This document shows positions 1 through 6,190 of a stretch of DNA of 6,341 nucleotides, one piece after another (within the stretch, counting starts at the first letter, position 1; the number at the start of each line of letters is the position of its first letter). The DNA is taken from the NCBI GenBank assembly GCA_023438785.1, contig JAEXQJ010000163.1:1-6341 (forward strand), written 5' to 3'. The notes beneath the pieces were generated by a model. That model worked only from the letters and a program-made list of their open reading frames with translations. It searched no databases and was not told the origin of the DNA. Source of the stretch: Pseudomonadota bacterium. GTDB lineage: Bacteria; Myxococcota_A; Polyangia; Fen-1088. A program made the translations under genes and the position numbers.

Positions 1-2
1 GT

Positions 3-1112
3 GCGGGTGCGAGCGGCGGTGCGGGAGCAGGCGGCAGCGGCGGCACCGCAGCCGGTGGTTCGGCCGGCAGCACGGGCGGTGCGGGCGCCGCGGGCAGCGC
101 TGGAACGCGGGCCGAGGGTCCCTGCGACATCTACAAGGCCGGCAACACGCCCTGCGTGGCGGCGTACAGCATGGTGCGGGCCCTCTCGAAGAGCTACAGC
201 GGCCCGCTCTACCAGGTCAGGAACGGAAGCTCGTCCCAGAACACCGGCTCGGGCGGCCAGCTCAAGGACATCGGCATGACCTCGGATGGTTACGCCGACG
301 TGGCCACCCAGGATGCCTTCTGCAAGGACACCATCTGCACCGTCTCACTCTTGTATGATCAGACCGGCAACGAAAGCCATCTCCCGGTGGCGAAGAAGGG
401 CCTGTCGGCCGGAGGAACGTACGCGGCCTCGGATGACTTCGAGTCGAGTGCGACCAAGGGCCAGGTCACAGCGGGCGGTCACACGGTGTACTCGCTCTAC
501 ATGAACGCCCGTGAGGGCTATCGGTTCCCGGCCAAGGGCAAGAACGTGCCGCTTGGCACCGCGGCTCAGGGGATCTACATGCTCGCGGATGGTACCCATA
601 CCGGCGGTGCGTGCTGCTGGGACTTCGGGAACGTCTCGGTCAAGCCGACCGAGTACCACACCATGAACACGCTATTCCTTGGGACGGCCTACTGGGGCAA
701 GGGGGCTGGCAGCGGGCCGTGGTTCATGGCCGACTTCGAGGCCGGCGTTTGGGCCGGTGGCTCCGTGAAGGGTGATCCCGGATGGGGAGCCCTGAGCGAG
801 TCGAGCCCGGCCAACACCAATAACCCATCGATAAAGGTGCCATTCGCCCTGGGCATGCTCAAGACGTCGCCGAGCAAGTACGCCATCCGGGTCGCCGACC
901 TGGAGAAGGCCACCGACCTGACCACGGCCTACGAAGGCGCCATGCCCAAGGCGATGGACAACCAGGGCGGCATCGTGCTGGGTGTTGGTGGCGACAACAG
1001 CAACAACTCCTGGGGAACCTTCTTCGAAGGCGCGATTACCTCGGGCTACCCCACGAACGAGACCGATCTTGCGGTCATGAAGAACGTCCAGGCCGTGGGC
1101 TACAAGAAGTAG
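3..1112 (+). CDS. Secreted alpha-L-arabinofuranosidase, GH54 catalytic domain (5' end missing)
   Basis: This is the C-terminal 369 residues of a protein whose start lies left of the window; the first full codon is at 3 and the TAG stop at 1110-1112. Residues 1-39 are a Gly/Ala/Ser/Thr-rich linker, so a signal peptide (Sec or lipoprotein) is expected upstream. From residue 40 (GPCDIY) to the end it matches the fungal AbfB/GH54 catalytic domain, which removes terminal L-arabinofuranose from arabinan and arabinoxylan. Visible hallmarks are Cys pairs 41/51 and 107/112, spaced like the disulfides of Aspergillus AkAbfB; the vicinal Cys204-Cys205 in GACCWDFGN; the probable nucleophile Glu246 in MADFEAG; and the probable acid/base Asp331 in GVGGDNSN. 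The protein ends just after the catalytic domain (NVQAVGYKK), so the C-terminal CBM42 arabinose-binding domain of fungal enzymes is absent; a binding module could still lie upstream. An in-frame GTG at 156 is internal to the fold (within PCVAAYS) and is not the true start. Family assignment is strong; substrate is inferred from the family. Confidence 0.93.
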   Translation, partial: AGASGGAGAGGSGGTAAGGSAGSTGGAGAAGSAGTRAEGPCDIYKAGNTPCVAAYSMVRALSKSYSGPLYQVRNGSSSQNTGSGGQLKDIGMTSDGYADVATQDAFCKDTICTVSLLYDQTGNESHLPVAKKGLSAGGTYAASDDFESSATKGQVTAGGHTVYSLYMNAREGYRFPAKGKNVPLGTAAQGIYMLADGTHTGGACCWDFGNVSVKPTEYHTMNTLFLGTAYWGKGAGSGPWFMADFEAGVWAGGSVKGDPGWGALSESSPANTNNPSIKVPFALGMLKTSPSKYAIRVADLEKATDLTTAYEGAMPKAMDNQGGIVLGVGGDNSNNSWGTFFEGAITSGYPTNETDLAVMKNVQAVGYKK

Positions 1113-1132
1113 GCGCGCGGATCTAGCAAAAG

Positions 1133-1149
1133 GTCAGGCGCAGCCTGAC
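1133..1149 (+). repeat. Small perfect hairpin just after the GH54 gene
   Basis: GTCAGGC (1133-1139) and GCCTGAC (1143-1149) form a perfect 7-bp stem around the 3-nt loop GCA, 20 nt past the GH54 stop codon. It has no T-tract, so it is not itself a standard intrinsic terminator. It sits directly before the real terminator and may protect the 3' end of the message or help pausing. Function is inferred; only the inverted repeat is seen. Confidence 0.45.
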
Positions 1150-1158
1150 GCGCTCTCC

Positions 1159-1192
1159 AAGGGCGGGCTCTTCACGGGGCCCGCCCTTTTTT
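1159..1192 (+). terminator. Rho-independent terminator of the GH54 gene
   Basis: AAGGGCGGGC (1159-1168) pairs perfectly with GCCCGCCCTT (1179-1188) around a 10-nt loop, and the stem runs into six Ts (1187-1192). A GC-rich 8-bp core stem plus T-tract about 50 nt after the stop codon is a textbook intrinsic terminator. It implies that the GH54 message ends here and that araBAD has its own promoter downstream. Confidence 0.9.
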
Positions 1193-1274
1193 GTGCGGGG
1201 TGCGGGCCGTCGCATCTTGGGCTCGCCGGACTTGGTTGCACAACGTGCATGGACGGTGCCTCCGTTGCCGCTGA

Positions 1275-1671
1275 GGCGCACCCAGGCTGCCATCCACCAT
1301 CGGCATCATCGTCGAGGACGAAACGTTTTTCCGTGGGCGGTGGACGGCGAAGCACCGACCGAACCCTGAACGAGCCCTGTCGTCCGCGCACAACGACGAC
1401 AGGACCCCCGAGGGCGGTGACCAACTCGCGCTCGACAAGTCGTGCCTGTTCGCCTCGGGTGCCCACCACGACCTGCAAGTTCAAGAGCGTGGGCAACGTG
1501 GTCACGCTCGACGGCGAGACGGAATACTCATGGCTGTGTCTCGGGGGAACAGGTTGACCTCGAAGCGGGCGTGCTCAGCGTGACTCGACCGCGCAGGCGC
1601 CCGTATTGCACCTGAGCCGCTTCGCGAGCATCGCGGAGACTGGGCCCAAGATCACGACAGTCAGGGCTTGA
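1275..1671 (+). pseudogene. Possible decayed coding remnant, family unknown
   Basis: Frame 3 is open from just after a TGA (1272-1274) to a TGA at 1581-1583. By hand count about 85% of its third positions from 1296 to about 1470 are G or C, against about 63% of its first positions, which looks like coding DNA of this genome. There is no ATG or GTG start in its first 80 codons. From about 1456 the coding-like signal moves to frame 1 (reading TTTCKFKSVGNVVTLDGE), which stops at 1555-1557 and resumes to a TGA at 1669-1671 (ending GPKITTVRA). A frameshifted, start-less gene remnant would explain this. I recognise no family. Non-coding DNA with chance periodicity is the alternative and is about equally or more likely. 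Confidence 0.2.
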
Positions 1672-2016
1672 TGCGCTGGGCGGGCGGGCATTCCGATCGA
1701 CCCGGCCCCGGCTGGCGGTCCACTCGAAACAATGAAGTCCCGGGGCCCCTTCTGGCCATCCTCAAGGCCTATCACGAGCACGGAGAGTCCGTCCTCGCGG
1801 AGCTGCCGCATGGTTCGCGGCGAGGACCCGTGTGTCTGCGAGCCTTTCCCAGCCGGAAGCCCCTCCCGGCGCCTGCCCGCGCGGTGCTCTCTACGCGGTC
1901 ACGAGGCCCGCAGACCGCCTGTCGCCGCGACCCGTCGGCTGCGGATCTCCCGTTCGCCTGACGACGGTCCAGGGTGGGATCTTCAGGGCTCTGCTACTGC
2001 TCGCTCCGTTTCGAAA

Positions 2017-2039
2017 GTCAACCGGGGCACACGGTTGAC
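2017..2039. promoter_or_regulatory. Inverted repeat, candidate operator of the araBAD operon
   Basis: GTCAACCG (2017-2024) and CGGTTGAC (2032-2039) are perfect inverted 8-mers separated by 7 nt, about 120 nt before the araB start. The right arm overlaps TTGACA (2035-2040), the consensus -35 hexamer. No good -10 lies at 16-18 bp (CATCGT at 2058-2063 is poor), so the promoter itself is uncertain. A dimeric repressor bound here would block polymerase, which fits a sugar-induced catabolic operon. The regulator is not encoded in the window. A perfect 8+8 repeat with a short spacer is expected by chance at roughly 0.2-0.3 per kb, so position rather than rarity is the main argument. Confidence 0.4.
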
Positions 2040-2069
2040 ATCGCGTGCTCTTGTCTTCATCGTGCTACC

Positions 2070-2091
2070 GCCTGACGGCTGGAATGTCGGG
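2070..2091 (+). repeat. Weak hairpin in the araB leader
   Basis: GCCTGAC (2070-2076) can pair with GTCGGGC (2085-2091) in RNA through seven pairs, one of them a G-U, around an 8-nt loop. There is no T-tract, so it is not a terminator. It may be only chance folding in GC-rich sequence. Confidence 0.2.
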
Positions 2092-2140
2092 CAATCGAGG
2101 GGCTGGTGTCGCCCCCCTGTTGCGCGAGGGCCGTTGGCCT

Positions 2141-2148
2141 AGGAGGAG
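2141..2148 (+). promoter_or_regulatory. Ribosome binding site of araB
   Basis: AGGAGGAG ends 8 nt before the ATG at 2157 and is the strongest Shine-Dalgarno sequence in the window. It decides the araB start: an in-frame GTG at 2106 lies upstream of this site and would add 17 residues (beginning MSPPCCARA) that do not resemble known ribulokinases. Confidence 0.85.
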
Positions 2149-2156
2149 AAATCGTT

Positions 2157-3872
2157 ATGGCGTTCACAAGCCACTCGGAAAGCGCCGTTAGTGGAAGCCC
2201 CTGTGTCGTGGGAATCGACTTCGGAAGCGATTCTGTGCGAAGCGTCGTTGCTGACGCGACTACCGGTCGCGTTCTCGGCACGTCGGTGAAGTACTACCCG
2301 AGATGGGCCAAGGGGCTGTATTGCGATCCCGTCGAGAACCGCTTCCGGCAGCATCCGCTCGATTACCTCGAAAGCATGGAAGCCTCGGTGATCGAGGCGC
2401 TCGACCAAGCCGGTCCTTCGGTGCCCGCCAGAGTTCGTGGCATCGCCGTGGACACGACGGGGTCCACTCCGGTTCTGGCAGACGACTCAGGGACGCCGCT
2501 GGCGCTCAGCGCGTCGTTCGCCGAAAACCCGAACGCCATGTTCGTCCTCTGGAAGGACCACACCGCCGTGGCGGAAGCCGAGCGGCTGAATCATCTCGCG
2601 CGGACCTGGGGTGGGGTGGACTACACGAAGTACGTCGGCGGGATCTACTCGTCTGAATGGTTCTGGGCCAAGGTCACTCACGTCCTCGAAACCGACGCTG
2701 CCGTGGCCAAGGCCGCGGTGACCGTGCTCGAGCACTGCGACTGGATTCCGGCCGTCCTCACCGGCACGACTGATCTCACGCGGCTCAAGCGGAGTCGTTG
2801 CGCTGCCGGCCACAAGGCCCTCTGGCACGCCGAATTCGGCGGTTACCCGTCGGACGCCTTCCTTACCAAGCTCAACCCCAGGCTCCCGGCCCTCAAGAAG
2901 ACCCTGGGCACCGAGACCTTCACGTCCGACATGCCGTTCGGCACGCTCTCGGCCGAGTGGGCCGCGAAGCTTGGCCTGTCGCGCGAGACCGTGGTTGCGG
3001 TCGGCGCCTTTGACGCGCATATGGGTGCCGTGGGGGGCGGCATCAGCCGCAACCGTCTGCTCAAGGTGATGGGGACCAGCACCTGCGACATGGTCGTGTC
3101 GGCCCGTGCCAACGAACCCGAGAAGCTCGTTTCCGGAATCTGTGGGCAGGTGGATGGATCGGTGATTCCGGGGATGATCGGCTACGAGGCCGGCCAATCC
3201 GCGTTCGGAGACGTGTACGCCTGGTTCAAGTCGCTCCTTTGCTGGCCCCTCGAAACCATTCTCCCGACGCTGCCGGGACTCTCGGAAGACGTGAAGCGCG
3301 ATGTGGCTGCCCGCATCGGCGAGAAGATCATTCCCGCGCTGGAGCAGGCCGCCGCCGCTCTGAGCCTGGAGGAGACCGTTCCCGTTGCGCTCGATTGGAT
3401 GAATGGTCGCCGGACTCCGGATGCGAATCAGCGGCTCACGGGCGCCATCACCGGTATCCGTTTGGGGACCGACGCTCCGCGTATCTTCCGCAGCCTGGTC
3501 GAGGCCACGGCCTTCGGCTCGCGGGCCATCGTCGAGCGCTTCCGCGCACAGGGGACCCGAATCGACAGTGCGATCGCCATCGGCGGGGTGGCCAAGAAGA
3601 GCCGCTTCGTCATGCAGACCATCGCGGACGTCATGAACATCGAGGTCTCGGTGGCCGCCGGGGAGCAGCCTGTCGCGCTGGGCGCGGCGATGTTCGCGGC
3701 CACCGCGGCGGGGTTGTACGGGGATGTGGAGGAGGCCCAGAAGGCGATGTCCTCTGGCACCGAGTCCGTGTATCGGCCCGATCCCGAGCGCGCCAAGCGC
3801 TACGACCGGCTGTACAAGGACTACCTGGCGCTGGGTTCCTTCGTGGAGAGCGAGCTGAAGCGCACGTCGTAG
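2157..3872 (+). CDS. araB: Ribulokinase AraB
   Basis: This 571-residue FGGY-family kinase uses ATP to phosphorylate L-ribulose to L-ribulose 5-phosphate in the cytoplasm, the second step of L-arabinose breakdown. It aligns along its whole length with E. coli AraB (566 residues). The N-terminal FGGY domain opens with the phosphate-binding GIDFGSDSVR (19-28). DTTGSTP (99-105), FAENPNAMFVLWKDHTA (121-137) and GGIYSSEWFWAK (161-172) are ribulokinase signatures. GAFDAHMGAVG carries Asp286, the probable catalytic base by family analogy, and GTSTCDM (306-312) follows. The C-terminal domain has GGVAKKSRFVMQ (from 476) and GAAMFAATAAG (509-519), the ATP-side motifs. The start follows an AGGAGGAG site. 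It is the first gene of the operon, 51 nt before araA, with no terminator between. Nothing is missing or broken. A different pentulose substrate is possible but unlikely given the neighbours. Confidence 0.97.
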   Translation: MAFTSHSESAVSGSPCVVGIDFGSDSVRSVVADATTGRVLGTSVKYYPRWAKGLYCDPVENRFRQHPLDYLESMEASVIEALDQAGPSVPARVRGIAVDTTGSTPVLADDSGTPLALSASFAENPNAMFVLWKDHTAVAEAERLNHLARTWGGVDYTKYVGGIYSSEWFWAKVTHVLETDAAVAKAAVTVLEHCDWIPAVLTGTTDLTRLKRSRCAAGHKALWHAEFGGYPSDAFLTKLNPRLPALKKTLGTETFTSDMPFGTLSAEWAAKLGLSRETVVAVGAFDAHMGAVGGGISRNRLLKVMGTSTCDMVVSARANEPEKLVSGICGQVDGSVIPGMIGYEAGQSAFGDVYAWFKSLLCWPLETILPTLPGLSEDVKRDVAARIGEKIIPALEQAAAALSLEETVPVALDWMNGRRTPDANQRLTGAITGIRLGTDAPRIFRSLVEATAFGSRAIVERFRAQGTRIDSAIAIGGVAKKSRFVMQTIADVMNIEVSVAAGEQPVALGAAMFAATAAGLYGDVEEAQKAMSSGTESVYRPDPERAKRYDRLYKDYLALGSFVESELKRTS

Positions 3873-3923
3873 CCACAGGCGACCCGGCGTTGTACCAATA
3901 ACGAAACGAGCAAAGGTGCGAAC

Positions 3924-5426
3924 ATGAGCGCTACAAAGACCCAAGAAGTCTGGTTTTTGACCGGTAGTCAGGAATTGTACGGTCAGGAGACGTTGAACAA
4001 GGTCGCGGAGCACTCCCGCGAGATTGCGGCGTATCTCGACGCCCAGGGCAAGCTGCCGGTTCGCGTGCTGTGGAAGCCCACTCTCAAGGGGCCGGACGCC
4101 ATCGAGCAGATGTGTCTCGAAGCCAACGCGGCTCCGGCGTGCGTTGGCGTGATCACGTGGATGCACACATTCTCCCCGGCGAAGATGTGGATCCGTGGGC
4201 TGGCGCAGCTCACGAAGCCGCTGGCCCATCTGCACACGCAGTTCAACCGCGAGCTGCCTTGGTCGCAGATCGATATGGATTTCATGAACCTGAACCAGTC
4301 GGCCCATGGCGACCGCGAGTTCGGGTTCATGGCGGCGCGCCTCCGGATGGAGCGCAAGATCGTGGTGGGGCACTGGCAGGACAGCGATGTGCTGGCCGAG
4401 TTGGAGGCCTGGTCCCGTGTGGCGTGCGCGGCCGCCGAGTCGCGAAAGCTGAAGATCGTGCGCTTCGGTGGCATGAACATGCGCGAAGTGGCGGTGACGG
4501 GCGGCGACCGGGTGGAGGCGCAGATCCAACTGGGCTGGTCGACCAACGGTTACGGCGTGGGCGACCTGGTCAAGCGGATCGCCGAGGTGGGAGACGCGGA
4601 GGTCAATCGCCTGGTCGAGGAATACGAAGCGCAGTATGTCGTCGCGCCGGCCCTGCTCAAGGGCGGCGCCCAGCGTGAGAGCTTGCGCGATGCCGCCAGG
4701 CAAGAGCTCGGGATGCGGGCCTTCCTCACCAGCGGCGGCTACGGGGCCTTCACGACCACGTTCGAGGATCTGTACGGCCTCAACCAGCTCCCTGGCCTTG
4801 CCTGCCAGCGTCTCATGGCCGACGGCTACGGCTTCGGCGCCGAGGGAGACTGGAAGACGGCCGCCCTCGTGCGCCTGATGAAGGTCATGTCGGCGGGGCG
4901 TCAGGGGGGCGTGTCGTTCATGGAGGACTACACGTACCACCTCGTCAAGGGCGAGGAGCAGGTGCTCGGGGCCCACATGCTGGAGGTCTGCCCGTCGATC
5001 GCTGACGGCAAGCCTTCTCTTGAGGTCCATCCCCTCGGAATCGGTGGCAAAGGAGACCCCTGCCGTCTGGTTTTCAATGCGGCGCCCGGCCTCGCGGTGG
5101 CCTCGTCGCTGGTCGACATGGGTGGCCGCATGCGCCTCATCGTGCACGAGGTGGACGTGGTCAAGGTCGAGCACGCGATGCCGAAGCTTCCGGTGGCGCG
5201 GGCGTTGTGGGTCCCGAGGCCGAATTTCCGGCGCGGCTGCGAGGCGTGGCTCCTGGCGGGCGGAGCGCATCACACGTCGCTCAGCGTGGCCGTGACGGCT
5301 GAGCAGATGGAGGACCTGGCGGGCATGCTGGGCGTAGAATGCGTGCGCATCGGACACGCCACGGAGATCGCCACGCTCAAGAAGGAGCTTCGCTGGAACG
5401 ACGCTGCCTTCCGAATGGGTCGGTAA
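3924..5426 (+). CDS. araA: L-arabinose isomerase AraA
   Basis: This 500-residue enzyme, the same length as E. coli AraA, interconverts L-arabinose and L-ribulose in the cytoplasm, the first step of the pathway, usually with Mn2+. The N-terminus has the family motif LTGSQELYG (12-20). WMHTFSPAKMW (79-89) and HLHTQFNRELPW (102-113) are highly conserved stretches. The metal and catalytic residues of E. coli AraA (Glu306, Glu333, His350, His450) correspond here to Glu307 in AEGDWK, Glu334 in FMEDYTY, His351 in GAHMLEV and the His449-His450 pair in GGAHHT. The ATG at 3924 is preceded by AAAGG (3912-3916), a moderate ribosome site with a 7-nt gap. The araD start is 9 nt past the TAA, so the two are almost certainly translated from one message. 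No oddities seen. Other sugar isomerases are excluded by the full-length match. Confidence 0.98.
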   Translation: MSATKTQEVWFLTGSQELYGQETLNKVAEHSREIAAYLDAQGKLPVRVLWKPTLKGPDAIEQMCLEANAAPACVGVITWMHTFSPAKMWIRGLAQLTKPLAHLHTQFNRELPWSQIDMDFMNLNQSAHGDREFGFMAARLRMERKIVVGHWQDSDVLAELEAWSRVACAAAESRKLKIVRFGGMNMREVAVTGGDRVEAQIQLGWSTNGYGVGDLVKRIAEVGDAEVNRLVEEYEAQYVVAPALLKGGAQRESLRDAARQELGMRAFLTSGGYGAFTTTFEDLYGLNQLPGLACQRLMADGYGFGAEGDWKTAALVRLMKVMSAGRQGGVSFMEDYTYHLVKGEEQVLGAHMLEVCPSIADGKPSLEVHPLGIGGKGDPCRLVFNAAPGLAVASSLVDMGGRMRLIVHEVDVVKVEHAMPKLPVARALWVPRPNFRRGCEAWLLAGGAHHTSLSVAVTAEQMEDLAGMLGVECVRIGHATEIATLKKELRWNDAAFRMGR

Positions 5427-5435
5427 GGGTCACCG

Positions 5436-6131
5436 ATGAAGTCGAGCTACGACGCGCTCAAAGAAGAGGCCTGGCGGGCGAACATGGAGATTCCCCGCCG
5501 CGGTCTCGCCATCTACACCTTCGGCAACGTCTCGGCGCTGGACGCAGCTCGATCGGTGTTCGCCATCAAGCCGAGTGGTGTGGCCTATGAGAGCCTGACC
5601 GTGGCAGACATGGTCATCGTCGATCTCGACGCCAAGGTCGTTGAGGGGACTCTGCGCCCTTCCTCCGACACCAAGACCCATGCCGCCTTGTATCGCGCAT
5701 TCCAGGGCATCGGCGGGATCGTTCATACGCACTCGACCTACGCCACGGCGTGGGCGCAGGCCTGTATGCCGATCCCGCTGTACGGCACGACCCACGCGGA
5801 CCACCTGGCCGAGGATGTTCCCTGCACGGCGGTCATGACCGCCGAGGCCGTCCAGGGTGACTACGAAGCCGAGACGGGCGCGCAAGTCACGGATTGCTTC
5901 CGGACGCGTGATCCTCGCCAGACTCCCATGGTGCTCGTGGCGGGGCACGGCCCGTTCACCTGGGGCAAGACGGCGGAGAAGGCCGTGTATCATGCCGTCG
6001 TTCTTGAGGAGCTTGCCAAGATGGCGTCCATCACGCGCGCCCTGGACCCCCAAGCGGGTCGCCTGCCGGAGTACATCGTTCGGAAGCACTTCGAGCGGAA
6101 GCACGGAAAGAACGCCTACTACGGCCAGTAG
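5436..6131 (+). CDS. araD: L-ribulose-5-phosphate 4-epimerase AraD
   Basis: This 231-residue enzyme, exactly the length of E. coli AraD, converts L-ribulose 5-phosphate to D-xylulose 5-phosphate by a retro-aldol route using a metal ion (zinc in E. coli). It belongs to the class II aldolase/adducin family. Seen here are GNVSA (30-34), IKPSGV (44-49), PSSDT with Asp78, the metal-binding His97 and His99 in VHTHST, Asp122 in GTTHADH, the third metal His171 in GHGPFTWG, and the catalytic Tyr229 in the C-terminal AYYGQ. These match E. coli Asp76, His95, His97, Asp120, His171 and Tyr229, the first four shifted by two. The ribosome site AAGGG (5425-5429) overlaps the araA stop codon, indicating coupled translation. 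The paralogues UlaF and SgbE do the same reaction in ascorbate and gulose pathways, but the araBA context settles the role. The C-terminus is complete. Confidence 0.97.
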   Translation: MKSSYDALKEEAWRANMEIPRRGLAIYTFGNVSALDAARSVFAIKPSGVAYESLTVADMVIVDLDAKVVEGTLRPSSDTKTHAALYRAFQGIGGIVHTHSTYATAWAQACMPIPLYGTTHADHLAEDVPCTAVMTAEAVQGDYEAETGAQVTDCFRTRDPRQTPMVLVAGHGPFTWGKTAEKAVYHAVVLEELAKMASITRALDPQAGRLPEYIVRKHFERKHGKNAYYGQ

Positions 6132-6175
6132 GCGTGGCCTTCGTGGAGACCAAGTTCTAGTTACCGCAACTGACC

Positions 6176-6185
6176 AGAGGAAGGG
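6176..6185 (+). promoter_or_regulatory. Ribosome binding site of the gene at the right edge
   Basis: AGAGGAAGGG is purine-rich and ends 5 nt before the ATG at 6191. It supports a real start there. No terminator or T-tract lies in the 59 nt between araD and this gene, so they may share a message. Confidence 0.65.
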
Positions 6186-6190
6186 CAACC

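Larger units (their letters stand above)
1193..2156. other. Long intergenic region, no intact gene recognised
   Basis: These roughly 960 bases separate the GH54 terminator from araB. Open frames of about 65-136 codons occur on both strands, as expected by chance in GC-rich DNA, but none has a convincing ribosome site, a recognisable motif or stable coding-like codon use. The Arg/Pro/Ser-rich translations are typical of out-of-frame reading. I found no tRNA fold, no insertion-sequence ends and no long direct repeats by eye. Parts described separately are a possible gene remnant (1275-1671), an inverted repeat (2017-2039), a weak leader hairpin (2070-2091) and the araB ribosome site. A small RNA or a short gene could be missed by hand reading. 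Confidence 0.6.

Noticed and set aside
1134..1505. A 123-codon open frame on the - strand with a Val-rich start region (MTTLPTLLNLQVVVGTR)
   Set aside because: It has no ribosome site that I can see, runs through the GH54 terminator, and its third positions are less GC-rich than those of the opposing + frame 3.
1594..1609. Sigma-54-like element AGGCGCCCGTATTGCA (GG-N10-GC with TTGCA)
   Set aside because: The GG/GC spacing fits, but the -24 box lacks the TGGCAC core, and no gene starts within 500 bases downstream.
1575..1811. A 78-codon open frame on the - strand (MRQLREDGLSVLVIGLEDG)
   Set aside because: The beginning looks protein-like, but there is no ribosome site or recognisable family, and the length is within chance for this GC content.
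2106..2156. Upstream in-frame GTG as an alternative araB start
   Set aside because: The AGGAGGAG ribosome site lies between this GTG and the ATG at 2157, and the extra residues do not resemble ribulokinase N-termini.
3886..3901. Short inverted repeat CGTT/AACG between araB and araA
   Set aside because: Only 4 bp per arm and no T-tract; far too weak for a terminator or operator call.
2487..5357. A 956-codon open frame on the - strand across araB and araA
   Set aside because: It is antisense to two certain genes. High GC at third positions removes stop codons from this opposing frame, and its His/Arg/Leu-rich translation matches no known family.
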